Of a stretch of 64,000 nt of DNA, positions 36,497 through 48,300 are shown one piece after another (position 1 is the first letter of the stretch; each line of letters starts with the position of its first letter). Origin of the DNA: Zygnema cylindricum (Eukaryota > Streptophyta > Zygnematophyceae > Zygnematales > Zygnemataceae); NCBI GenBank assembly GCA_037447655.1, contig JBBHKE010002945.1, positions 1 to 64,000 on the forward strand. The letters run 5' to 3'. The notes under the pieces were generated by a model. The model saw nothing but the letters and a program-made list of their open reading frames with translations, was not told the DNA's origin and searched no databases. The position numbers and the translations under genes are program-made.

Positions 36497-36685
36497 GCGG
36501 TACAGCGGTCTGTAACGCTGACGCACAACAACGTCACGTTGTGCCAGCGGTACGACAGTCTGTACCTCTGACGCACGGCAACGTCACGTTGTGCCAGCGG
36601 TACCGCAGTCTGTAACTCTGACGCACGGTAACGTCACGTTGTGCCAGCGGTACGTCGGTCTGTACCGCTGACGCACGGCAACGTT
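36497..36685. repeat. 54-bp tandem array, left part
   Basis: About four copies of a 53-55 bp unit containing GCGGTACxxCxGTCTGTA, then CTGACGCACGGCAACGTCACGTTGTGCCA. The array is interrupted by MITEs on both sides and continues at 37218. Confidence 0.92.
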
Positions 36686-36686
36686 A

Positions 36687-37215
36687 CATCGCGAATTTTT
36701 AGTGTCAAATCTTGAATAGTGATGAAGGTAATTAACCGTAATTGATGCTAATTAAGAATTTGATTTTTTTTAAATGTGTATTGTAATTTCGGCTTAATGC
36801 TAATTTGGGAACAACAAAAATGAAATATCTTCCGTACGATTGTATACAATAACATATGTATTCGTACAAAATATAAAAAATCGTACGCTATCGTGAAGTT
36901 TAAATATCCGTACATGTCAAACTAATTTACGTATCAAAATAATCCCGTTTTTTTAGCGCACATTCTTATGCGTGCGAGTCTGATTTAATTCATTTTTAGT
37001 AAAATTTTCACTTAAAAAGGTACATTTATGTACGGTCTCACATCGACCGTACACCACATATTTAGATCTTATTGTACTTTCGTTCTTTACGCTGTTTTGT
37101 ACAGTACCTTAATTAAAGAAAAGGAAAAATTAAAATCATGTATCCTATTTAAGAAAAAAATCAAAATTTCAGGAACCCAAATTAGAGTTATATACCCAGA
37201 TAACGATTCGCGGTG
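36687..37215. mobile_element. Stowaway-like MITE, long form
   Basis: A 529-bp element between TA at 36685-36686 and TA at 37216-37217, with ends CATCGCGAATT and ATTCGCGGTG. The flanks rejoin as CAACGTTACATTGTGC, restoring a unit of the tandem array. Confidence 0.88.
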
Positions 37216-37217
37216 TA

Positions 37218-37690
37218 CATTGTGCAAGCGGTACGGCGGTCTGCGACGGTTGACAACGTTGCATTGTGCCAACCATACGCGGTCTGGACAACGACAGTTG
37301 GCAATGATACATTACACGATCCGTACGGCGGTTTGCACACCGACGATTGGCAATGATACATTACGCTATCCATACGGCGGTGTGCACAGCAATGCACGAC
37401 AATGTTACATTACGTCATCCGTGCGGCGGTCTACACAGCGACGCACGACAACGTTAAATTACGCCATCCGTACGGTGGTCTGCACAGTGACGCACGGCAA
37501 CGTTAAAATACGCCATCCGTACGAACGTTTGCACAACGACGCACGGCAACATTAAATTACGCCATCCGTACAGCGATCTGCACAGCGACGCACGACAGCG
37601 TAGAATTACGCCAGCGGTACATCGGTCTATACTGCGGGCAGTCGCACGGCAATGCTACATCGTGCCAGCGGTACGGCCGTCTGTACTGCA
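37218..37690. repeat. 55-bp tandem array, right part
   Basis: About eight or nine degenerate copies of the unit seen at 36497-36685, with CCATCCGTACGGCGGTCTGC and GACGCACGGCAACGTTAAAT variants. A 175-codon frame through it is cyclic and not a gene. Confidence 0.88.
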
Positions 37691-37779
37691 GACGGACAGA
37701 AAAAATCCTTGACAGACATACCGCCTATATAAGGGTTTCCCCGAAGGCGAACAACGTTTTTTTATTTATATACTGATAT

Positions 37780-38460
37780 CATAGTTCAAAAGTAGGCGTT
37801 TTTATGGTAGGCCTTTGGTAGGCATATAGAACTTGGCACAAAACTCGCGTAGAGTAGGCATACTGTATGTGTGCGCGTTGTGCACACTCTTTTACCAACG
37901 TTTGAATCTGACGTATGATCATAGTACAACGCATGCCGCCAGACGAATTTTTTAAGCGAACTATAAGATGACATTCCGCAGGAAAGAAAACCAGGAAAAA
38001 AAAAACGCCGACGAGCAGCAACGGGTACGTTTTGGTATTTTTTTTGGCAGTGTGGAGTTTTTTTTTCATCCCATACTGCCTGGTTGGTCAATTTGAGGCT
38101 GTATTTAGTGTGGCCTTCAAAATTGCAGACGCTAATATAATAGATAGTCTTTTAGTAAGTTGTGTTATGGGATTTTCATGTGATCTTCTTAGATCGCTAC
38201 TTTGATCACCGACCATCTGATCGTCCAAATCTGATTGTTTAAATAAAAAATACCTCAGAAACTCATATATTTTTTTTTGTCCGAATGTTTTTCAAAATTT
38301 AGACATGACGTTTAATTCTCTAACAATCGATGCGCAACTCAACCCTGTTACTTTTTTTTCATTTTGCGACCAATACAATATAGGTCTTAAGGTCATATTG
38401 TATGTTTTACATATAGTAGGCATATTGTATGGGCATACTTTCACCTACTTTTGAACTATG
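37780..38460. mobile_element. Non-coding element with CATAGTTCAAAAGTAGG ends
   Basis: A 681-bp segment starts CATAGTTCAAAAGTAGGCG and ends with the inverse, CACCTACTTTTGAACTATG. Inside each end, GTAGGCATA-type motifs repeat. No target duplication is clear (flanks CTGATAT and ATCTATA), so the superfamily is open. Confidence 0.7.
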
Positions 38461-38519
38461 ATCTATATTCATAGACAGGTTCGGGCAACCAAGATGTGGT
38501 GGTTATAAATGATTTTCGA

Positions 38520-38640
38520 CGGGGTACTTTGAAAGTTACCCGATCGTTGAGGTCGCTCAAGGGGACAAAGTTACCCGTTTGCTGACGTCGGCCGAGGGAC
38601 AAAGCTACCAGGTTGTTGACGTTAGCCGAGGGACACGCCG
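38520..38640. repeat. About 40-bp tandem repeat
   Basis: Three degenerate units contain GGGACAAAGTTACCCG and TTGACGTTxGCCGAGG. They lie between the inverted-repeat element and the LINE remnant. Confidence 0.7.
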
Positions 38641-39179
38641 TTTACGGGTGCATACAGACAGAAAGTGGGCCTATTTAAAGGTTTGTAGACGGACAACCAA
38701 AGGTCTATAATTTGAATAAAGATTATTGTGTTGTTAAATGAAGAAAAAAATTATCACAGTCGTCTTAGCTCTCACAGTATTGGAGGTTGTGTCCGCGATA
38801 TTCATTTTGGACCTGGTGCTGATTTTATATTTTTTTCCATCTCCAAGAATATTGTACATGCTAGCGTGGCATTTCTGGGCAACCTCCAACAATCTTTGAC
38901 TTTTAGTGATGCCGTTTGTAGATTGATGAAATTTGCCCAAAAGTTGAGGGCAAATCGTAGAGCTTTTGAGCCAATAGTAGGTAGACTTACTTGGATACCT
39001 AAACGAATTCTACGTTTTTCCCTAAGTACGAGGGTAAAATTTTCGGCAATCCAGTTTTCCTAAGAGGGTGAACCTCCCTCATGAAAAAAATGGGGCTCGG
39101 GGTGAATCGCTATTAGTGTAATGAAATTATTATTGTAAAGAAAAATATATTCTTTTTGTAGGGACCCTGGCTGGCTCGT

Positions 39180-41340
39180 GGCCACATTCCCCATAGTGTA
39201 GTCCCGTTTTTTTTCTGCCGCGCGACTTGTGGCTGTTTCTAAGCCTATTGGAGGGATTCATCTAGTTGCCATTGGTGAAGTTTTATAACGCTTGGTGGCT
39301 CGTGCTGTTTGTATCCAACTTCAGGGGGCTTTTTACGACCATTTCTCGCTGCATGAATTTGGTGTTGCTACGAAAAGGGGTTGCGAGGCGGTTATCCATG
39401 GCTTCCGAACTGTTTTGGATCCACATCCGGATTGGGTGGTATTTCAGGTGAATGTGGCTAACGCCTTCAATAAAATTGATCGTAATGCTATATTCCGAGA
39501 ACTACAACATGCATTTTTACTTATCAACCAATTGTTCTTTTTTGTTTGATCCTTTTATACTCAGCCTAGCTCGCTACTCTTTCTTCTTGGGGTTCCTTTA
39601 GATGATGTTGCCACTCCAGTGTGCGCAACTGGCACTCGCAAAGGTGATCTTTTAGGGGCACCTCTTTTTGCTCTTGACCATCTTCAAGCATTACGAGCGT
39701 TGGCAACAACCTACCCGGGTTGCTTATTTCCTTCAATCGCGGATGACACGCGTATCGTGGGTCCGCGTGACCAAGTTGTTTCTGTTTACTCACATTTTGT
39801 GGACCAACTTCATTGGATCGGGCTCTCTGTTAAACCATCTAAATGTGTGGCTTGGTGCCCACGAGGTTTGCCGTTGGATTGCGCGCTCCCTACAGGTTTT
39901 CGTCTTGCATCTCACGATGAGGGTATCAAGGCCTTAGGTTGCCCTATTCGTGGTACTTCTTTTTTCAACCAGAAGGTTGAGGATGCATTGTTGGAGGATC
40001 TTTCTCATAGCGACGACCTCCCCAAGGTGTGAGACGCACAAGTGGCATTTTCGATCATGATCCGTTGTTTTGCTCAGCGCCCTCTCTATGTTGAGCAGAC
40101 TTTACCGCCTACGACTTCTTTTTGTCTTCCCTTAAAGATTTTTAAGACAAACTTTTGGGTGTGCTTCATCACCTTGTTGGTCATGGGATTTTTGATCGTC
40201 CGGAGAGGCAACTCGCTCGTCAACAAGCAAGCCCCCCTATTTCCATCGGGAGTTTAGGTTTGATTTCCTTGGCCAAAGTTGTAGCAGACGCGTATTTGGG
40301 TAGTTGGGCTTTGGTGGTTCCTACCATCACTTCTCATTTCATTATGGATGATGTCCCCATTCTGGCGCAAGTTCTCTCTAAGGTGGAAGATGGGATTGTT
40401 TCCATTTCACTAAGTTATTCTTTTAGCTCGTGCGCTACTACCCCCTAACGCTCTAACCCATGTTCCACCTTTTCATTCTCTCATGGCCGACACTAACTTC
40501 CAACTTCAACAACACATATCTAAACAAGTGGCCGCTGCTGATTTTGTGAACCTTTTGGAGGCGCTACCTTCTGCTCAAGCGCGTGCTCGTTTACGTTCGT
40601 GTTCTGGGCTAAGGGCTGGTGCGTGGCTTTAAGCAACACCAACTTTTTCAACACTCCGTTTATCTTTTTACCAATTTAATTATTCTCTACGCTTGCGGTT
40701 AGGTTTGCCTCACCTTCCACTTTTGGGGGGGGCTCGGTGCGTTTGTAACCATCCATTCATACTGAGAGAATCCATTTGCTTCGTTGCTTGCATGGGGGGG
40801 AACGAAACGTCGCGCTTGATTTGGTTCAAATGCCACTGTTGCCATTGGTTCCGAGGCGGGCTACACCGTCAAACGTTAGGTTTCTAATATGCTTCCACCT
40901 TGACCCCAATCTTAGGGTTCTCGTAGCCTTTGGGTTGACTTGGTTTTTTTTCATGGTGTTGGGTGGACGATTCGCGATATGGTCCCCAAGGATTTGACTG
41001 GGACACACATTTCATCTCGCGCGGCTTCGCATTCAAATGTGACGGCTCGGGTTCGCATTCAAATGTGACGGCTCAGGACGCAACGGCTACAAAACAAACT
41101 GACTACGCTTACCGAGACTCGTCGGACCAGTTTGTCCCATTTGCAGTGGAGATTTTTGGATCTTTGGACAAGTCCTTTGATGACTTCTCCGACACTGTGC
41201 TCGAAAGATGTTTGAATCGTGGGTTCTAGAGAGTCCTCCATCAAGTCTTTTGGTTGCGTTTTACCAAAAACGTGTCTGAATTGCACTTTATCTTGCGCAA
41301 GTCACGGCTCTCCTTCGACGTAGCGCACTAGCTGAGGACC
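39180..41340 (+). pseudogene. LINE-type reverse transcriptase, decayed
   Basis: The RT core is visible in pieces. Near 39238 it reads KPIGGIHLVAIGEVL, then GVATKRGCEAVIHGF and VANAFNKIDRNAIFREL (to about 39520). In another frame (39619-40032) come GTRKGDLLGAPLFALDHLQA, the catalytic-region IADDT, and LSVKPSKCVAW. Further on are MADTNFQLQQHI, SGLRAGAWL, LRLRLGLPHLPL with CVC, and finally FVPFAVEIFGSLDKSFDDF near 41130-41190. This order (RT palm, thumb, C-terminal Cys-rich region) matches non-LTR retrotransposon ORF2 proteins that I know from plant and charophyte genomes. At least five frame changes or stops break it. The endonuclease half is missing and no poly(A) tail was identified. A short MITE end (GTGAATCGCTATTAG) lies upstream near 39102-39116. 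Confidence 0.85.
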
Positions 41341-42605
41341 GGCGAGGTCTTCCATACCTTTCGCCAAGGGACCCGGTTCACATCCATGATCTCCATGATT
41401 GTGGACCTTAGTTTGTCTACGTGAAGTCAAGTCTAGGTTTTTTTGATTTTGTTGGCGGTCTAAGTCTATTGCTGTTTTGTTTTGGTTCTTTGCTCTTGTT
41501 TGTATTGCTCTGTTTTGTTTCAGTTTTTAGGCGCATATTATTTTCTTGTGACTCTTGTAGTCTCCAAATGTTTTTTTCAGTTTTACACTTTTTGTACTCA
41601 AACGGTATTGCCATTGCAATTTTTGCAATATAAATCTTTCTTCTAAAGTCAATAAATATTAACACTTGATAACAAACATAACAGTTATTTGGATAGTCTA
41701 TAGTCACATTGTCGACGTTTGACCATGTGAGAATAGGTTCGCAAAATTTTCTCTCGTCTTTAATAATCGGAATCAAATCCGATGGCGCTTTCTTGTGGCA
41801 ACACCACTCACTTTGTCGTGTCCACGCCATTATCTAACACTTTTTCTGTACGTCTCTACGTAAAAAAAAACAGTTTAAGTAAGGAATGACACATTTCGTA
41901 CATTAAACTATTTAACTATCGCCCAAATTGCTAATTAAAACATACTTATATTAGCGTAAGAGAAATATATAATTCTCAATTCTATTTTAGGTTAAAGGGT
42001 CAAAGTTTGGGGGCGCCAAATTAGTGTTGTTATCACTAATAGCGATTCAACGTGTGCATTAACTTTTCGGCAGCAAACATTTTTCGGTACTGGATTCGAA
42101 AACGTGGTTCCGTCAAAACCGTTCTTGAGTTGCACAAGCGTGACAATATGTGATCTTGGCCACTTTCCATTGCCGTACATTAATAAAAGACTTTCGCGAA
42201 GTCCTAATAAATAAGTTTTAATTTCTAAATACGCAATGTTTAAATCGATCTACACCCATCTACATTTAAAGCAACGATTGACTGTTACATTGTTGACGAC
42301 TATTGAAGGTTAGGGATTAAGATCCATAGTGACTTCAACCATAACACTCTCAAAGCAAAAATATAATGGAAAATTAAAATGTCTTTTAAGACTACAAGAG
42401 CCAAAAGAGAATAAGGCATTGAGAACAAACGAAAAGTTAAGGATAAGTAAAGCAAGTGATGAGCAGAACTAACAAAATCTAAAAGAGATGACTAACCACA
42501 ACCCGAACAAAACAAAAATGTGAAACTGAAAGCTATAGAAACAAATAAAAATGGAAATGATAAAATTATGTCTCATTTTGGTTAGGCACAAACCTACATC
42601 AGTAT
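41341..42605. other. Intergenic, degenerate MITE remains
   Basis: About 41655-42051 ends CACTAATAGCGATTCAACGTG, a worn right end of the TA-inserting MITE family. It shares blocks (CACATGT-GACC, GACAACACC) with about 43690-44050. No gene is supported. Confidence 0.5.
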
Positions 42606-42610
42606 GGACA

Positions 42611-43613
42611 TGCAATGCTGTGTCCTCTATTAACCTACAGAATTTAGGAAGCCTCTAGATAGTTTTTAACTAACCCACTTCAAGCCACAACCACTGCTGC
42701 CCAAGAAGGCAAAATGCCAGTTTGACTCCACCTTGTGTAGCATGGACTCCCTTGAGTCCGTAGCAAAAAGAATCATTGAAAACGACCAACCAGCCGATTA
42801 GTTATGAGCCGGCAAAAATGCCAATTTTGTACAAAGCTCTCTTATAGAGAGGTTACTACCTACCAAATTTTCCTAAGTCATAAACCCCTCTCACAACCCC
42901 TATCTACTGAAATACGAACCAATCATATGACTGTAAAGTAGAAAAAGGTACTATGGCCGATGTCTTTTCTGTACGCCTTGTGTACGATAAGGCCACTGAG
43001 TGGATGCGTGTCACTCTTCCACTTGTCCGTATGTTCCTGAGAACTCATGCGACCAAATGTTATCCCTCCACGTGGTGCCAGGTCATGCCACATCCATAAA
43101 CGCCAAAGTGACCATTCTGCGATCTCGGCAGTAATGTGTGGCGTCGGGTTAAATCCGAAATTAAATGTTGGCCGTCGAAACAAAATCCGATTCATTTGTT
43201 TCGTGCGAAATGACTTCACACTTAACTTTAACTAGTTTTATGTTCCTTCGTTCATATTTTAGTTAATCGGTTTTAGTACCATACAATATTATAAACTCAT
43301 ATCAAAACCTATATATCCTAACTGACTTATACGACATAGTGGTTAGAGCTAACGCCTACGCCGCGCTCTGCTAGTCGGAGGTTCGAGTCCTGCCGGACTC
43401 AAACTTTTGTTGAGAGTGACTTAAGTCACTTTTTACTACTGCCTATGGAGCTCAGGTAGCCATGGCTCCATCACTCACTCTCTCTCCTTTAGTGACTACA
43501 ACAAGTATCGGGGCAAGAGAGAAGAGATGGAGGCAGGCTGCCTGCATTTTTCTTATTTGTTTCCGCTAATATATTTAGACCTAGAAAATACCCAAAAACT
43601 ATTTATTTCAACG
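42611..43613 (-). mobile_element. Solo copia LTR
   Basis: A 1003-bp LTR in minus orientation, TGCAATGCTGTGTCC to TTTATTTCAACG, flanked by exact GGACA at 42606-42610 and 43614-43618. The outer end has drifted from TG to CG on the LTR strand. It is the same subfamily as the LTRs at 54879 and 63109. The gag start codon within its last 20 bp has become ATA. Confidence 0.9.
43332..43400 (+). other. tRNA-like box A/box B module in an LTR
   Basis: Antisense to the LTR at 42611-43613. ACATAGTGGTTAGAGC resembles a tRNA D-arm/box A, and GGTTCGAGTCC at 43380-43390 is a perfect box B (consensus GGTTCGANTCC), about 45 bp apart as in a tRNA. The 5' and 3' ends do not pair as an acceptor stem, so this is not a complete tRNA gene. 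Equivalent modules occur in nearly every copia LTR of the window. Confidence 0.55.
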
Positions 43614-43618
43614 GGACA

Positions 43619-44255
43619 TAATTGTACAACCATTATATATAATGTCACAATTTTGGTATAGTTGTGCCAGGACATTTATTCTCAACCCCTTGACTGCACA
43701 ATGAACCGTTATTAGTGCTAAAAAAATATAAGTGTTATGAAACAAATGGTGTTATCAATGTTAATTTTGGTGCAAGGACTTTAAGCCAACAAATTATTAA
43801 CATCAATCAACACACACATCCTTAATATGGAAACACATTAGTATACACGTTATAGCCCGTGTTCACATGTCGCCGTTTGAACATTTAACAACAGGTTCGC
43901 TTATTTTTTCACGCCTTTCTTGTTATACATCAAATTTGAGTGCGCTTTCCTATGTCGATGCAATTCACTTTACCATGACAACACCGTTATCTGCCACTAT
44001 TATAATAGTTTGGTACAAAATAGCAAGAAATTATTGCATCATGTTGTAAATCACAATATTTAAATTCTTAAGAAAATAAATCAAGCCATTTAACAATGTC
44101 TTTATTACCCTAAAGGAAACATTTGTATTATCAAATACATTTTGAAGTTCAAAAGTCATGGTATCGCGCATTCATATAGTCTATTGAAACTTATATCAAT
44201 TCATGATGGTACCACTTGTAAAAAAATATAAGCAACAAGTGACGTTACAAATGTC
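43619..44255. other. Intergenic with degenerate MITE
   Basis: From about 43690 (GAACCGTTATTAGTGC) to about 44050 lies a worn MITE-like segment related to 41655-42051. No gene is supported. Confidence 0.45.
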
Positions 44256-44260
44256 GATCT

Positions 44261-45345
44261 TGTAGAAATTAATGGTTCTTTTAGTAATTTCTAGGTCTAA
44301 AATGAAATGCAGAAAAGAAGCCGAGGTAGTCTGCCTCTAACTCCTCTATTCAGCTCCCACACTTGTTGCAGTCACCGAAGGTTCAAGAGGGAGCTAGAGC
44401 CATGGCTGCCTGTGCTGTCTCGAAAGAGACAAACAATTGTTTTTAGTAGGCTTACTAAAAAGATAGTTGACGGACCCAAGAGTTGATCCTCGTACATGCA
44501 GTTTGTCAAATTAGCTGGTAGCGGTTAGCTTTATCCTACACGTATAGGACCAATGGTAAAATATATAATGTTTGACAAATATTTAAATAGTTAGACAGGA
44601 ACTAATTCATTTAACGGAAACTATCTACGTCATGCATAGATACAATTTTGTAAAGTACGGAGTACGATACGGTTGCGAAACGGATACCGCGCATTTTGTT
44701 TCGATAGAGAAATAAATATCGCGCAAGTATTTATGACGGCTACGATTGAAACCCGGTTTTGATTGGACGGCCGCGAAAGATGCCAAGATCGTGGAATAGG
44801 ATTTTGGCGGTTTGCGGTCACCACCACATTGGATTACGACATCTCCGAGGATTACACGAATAAATCAAAATATGACATGTGTCCACTTGTTGGCCATGTT
44901 TTACAATTGCCGTACAGAAAGTACATCGGCACCTATACCTTTCAGTACGACACAATATTATGATTGGTGCCTTACTTTAGAAGATAGAGTTCTAAAGGGA
45001 GATAGGACTTAGAAAAATTTGGTAGATAGGATTCTCTCTCCGAGAGAGCTTTAGTACAAAAGGTCAACTTTGACCCTCCATATTTTATTTCTCAGGGGAG
45101 CAAATTCAAAGATTTTTTTTTCTATTGACTCAGGGGAGTCTTACCTTCACAAACGTGGAGCTAATTCAAAGATTTTTTTTTCTATTGACTCAGGGGAGTC
45201 TTACCTTCACAAACGTGGAGTTGGTCATAGTTTTTTTCTGCCAAGGTGGTGTTTATTTTTGCTGAATCACAAAGGGGTCAGGGTTTTCCTAAAGGCTTCG
45301 TGTGAGCCGGTTACTCTGAGGGCCAATACAGGTCTCACAGTTGCA
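44261..45345 (+). repeat. 5' LTR of copia B
   Basis: 1085 bp. A 60-bp unit is tandemly duplicated at 45101-45160 and 45161-45220. The gag start near its end has mutated from ATGGAG to ATACAG, while the 3' LTR keeps ATGGAG. The antisense tRNA-like module is at about 44463-44560. Confidence 0.9.
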
Positions 45346-48300
45346 AGTTATGGGCCCACCCTCTACGGTGTCCATCTTTAATGGAACTTGCTTCATATAC
45401 TGTGAAAGTATGATGACAGGTGCCCTATGTGAGAAAAGGTTTTGGGGAATATCGAGTGGACGGGTATTGCGTCCTTGTAGTCTTGGCATTCCTCCAGGAT
45501 TTGGAGGATTCAAATTCACTAAAGATGCATATCCATCTCCAACGGAGGAGACAAAGGAAAGGGAGGTGGTAGAAAAAGGAAAGAAGAAGTAGACGATCAC
45601 AGTGATAGCAACCAGTTTTGCATTCATGTCACCTATTCGAAGGAACGAGGATAATGATATTGATACGTGAGACTACAACAATATGGCGGCAAAGCACTTC
45701 ATCCTCCACCATCTTACTCAAGGGCTTGCATCTCCTCATTTGCCGGTAGAGAGGACACTCGATCTTTGGGTGGCTCTCATAGAAATGTACCGAAGTGGTA
45801 CGAATCAGCAACAACACTTGGCTCATCAGAAAATTAACGCATATGTATACAAAGGGGGGAAGATGTTGGATTTTTGTAATGAGCTCGTAACACTTTTCAT
45901 AGAGCAAGAGAGTGCTGGACAGGTTGAAACTGAAAAGATGAAGGTTAACTGCTTGCTCATGAAGTTGAGTTCGAGAACATGGTCAACCGTGTGCAAAACT
46001 TGCCGGAATCGAGGTGGATATGGAATTCAGTGGTAAGGATGATTGTCGTTTGGGAGAATACAATTGAGATCCGAAGGGGAGGAAAGAGTGAGCAAGCCTT
46101 GGCAGCTACGATTGATTAGAGGAACACAGATTCCACAAAACTGGTCAAAAAATATGGAGGGGGGGGGGAGGGGGCAGAAAAATTAGACCGACGAGTTGGG
46201 ACTGAGGGCTCTCAAAGGTTTGTGTCATTTTTGTAAAAAACCAGGGCACTATATGGTGGAGTGCACTAAGTTAACCAAACTACGGTTAAAAGAGGGGCAG
46301 ACCAGTGGAGGCCCGAGAGGAAAAAAAAAGGCCCTTGTGACACAGGTAGATGATGCAAAATCCGAGGACGAGGACGATGAGCTCTTATTGGATAAGGAGT
46401 TGGAAGCGAAAAATGAAGTCGAAATTACACGAAAGTAGAAATGTGCTTTCGGTGGATTAAAAGGTGAAGCAGGCTGGATTGTAGGTTCAAGTGCTTCCAT
46501 TCACATGTGTAAGGATAAACACCTGTCCACTAAGATAAGAAAGATTCCCACCCTAAAGATAGAAGACATGGATGGGAGGATAATCACTACTACTCTTCTA
46601 GGAATCAGTAGATGTGAATGTGTTAGTAGAAGGAAAGACATCCATAGCTACATTCTCCGACGTATTGTTTCTTCCGGAGCTGAACAAAAACCTCATCTCT
46701 AAGTCTGTATTGGATAATAAGGGTTTAGATTCTAGCACTGGGAAAGGAGTCTTTACTGCTAGTTTTGAGGAGGAAGTTTATTTCACTGCTGAAAAAGGTA
46801 GCGAATGGGATGTTTAGGCTGGTATTAAGCAATGAAAAGAATAAACTTTATTATGCTTGTGTTCATGATATAATGTTGTGGCATAAGAGGCTTGGGCATG
46901 TGAATCTAGATAAGTTAAGACAGATGAAAATGATGGGAGTAGTGGAAGGGATTTAGTTCGGTGAGAGTGAGAATCTAAGTGATTGTAGTGAATGCGCTGA
47001 AGGTAAAGCACACAAGTTACCCTTCCCAAAAACAACCACCTATAAGGGAGAAAAGATTCTAGATTTAGTACACACATATATTTGGGACCGGCCAAAGTGC
47101 GCTCAAGCGAGGGGATGAGATTTATGATGACTATCACTGATGATTGGTCTCGGTATTCCAGGGTATATTTTTTGAAAAATAAGTCAGAGGCTCTGAAATG
47201 TTTTAGACAATTTAAAGCAGGGAGTGAAAAACTCCATGAAACCCCAATCAAGAGAGTAAGGAGTGAGAATGGTGGAGAGTATACGTCAAACCAGTATGAG
47301 GATTTTCTAAGGAAAGATGGAGTCCAACACCAAAAGATAGTTCCTGAAAATCCTGAGACGAATGGGGTACCTGAAAGATTAAAAATAAGACTAAATGATA
47401 GTGCTATAAGTATGTTTCCGAATAAGAAGATAGGAAAAAGGTTTTGGGCCGAAGCAATGAATTGTGCTAATTACCTCAAAAATAGAGTTTTAACTTCAGC
47501 GGTAAAAGGCCAAACACCTTATGAGAGATGGACCGGCCGGAAACTAGACATATCTCAGTTACAGGTTTTTGACAATCAAGTGTTCAGTCTAGATACATAT
47601 CAGTCTAATTCGAAGCTAGACCCTAAAGGAAAATCGGGGTACTTAGATTACACATAAAGAGGGAATCGACTACGAGGAAATCTTTGCCCCAGTCGTTTCA
47701 TTCCCCTTTGTCCGCATACTTCTCAGTTTGGCAGTAAGAGAAGACATAGAAGTGCACCAGATGGACATAAAAACTGCCTTTTTGCATGGAGAATTGGAAG
47801 AAGAGATCTGCATATGACAACCCGAAGGATTTGTGGAGCAAGGTATGCCGGCTGATTTAATCTCTTTATGGTTTAAAACAGGCTTCAAGACAATGGAATA
47901 AGAAGCTTGATGAGTTTTTTTACGGTTTAGGATATATTCGATCAGATCAGATCACTCAATCTATGTTTTTGAAGATGAGGAAGGTGATATTTTTATTGTT
48001 ATTTATGTTGATGATTTGCTAATTTAAGTAAATCAATGAACAAAATTAATAAACTGGAAACCGATCTTAAAGGGAGATTTGAGATGAACGATATGGGGGA
48101 GGCAAGATATATTTTGGGAATTGAAGAACAAAGAGACTGAGAAAGAAAGATTATAAGACTAACTCAGAAGAAGCAATAAGGAACATGTTGGAAAAATTTC
48201 AGATAGATAAGGCTAATTGTTGTACAACTCCAATGAAGTTAAATAAGGGAAGTGAGGGGAGGGTGGAAAAAAGAGTCAAAATCTTAGACGAAGAATTAGG

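Noticed and set aside
37028-37555. A 175-codon frame at the end of a MITE and through the 55-bp array
   Set aside because: Mostly cyclic repeat translation crossing an insertion border.
43332-43400. Call of a genuine tRNA gene
   Set aside because: Box A and box B are present but no acceptor stem can be formed and the anticodon arm is unclear. Treated as a tRNA-like module only.
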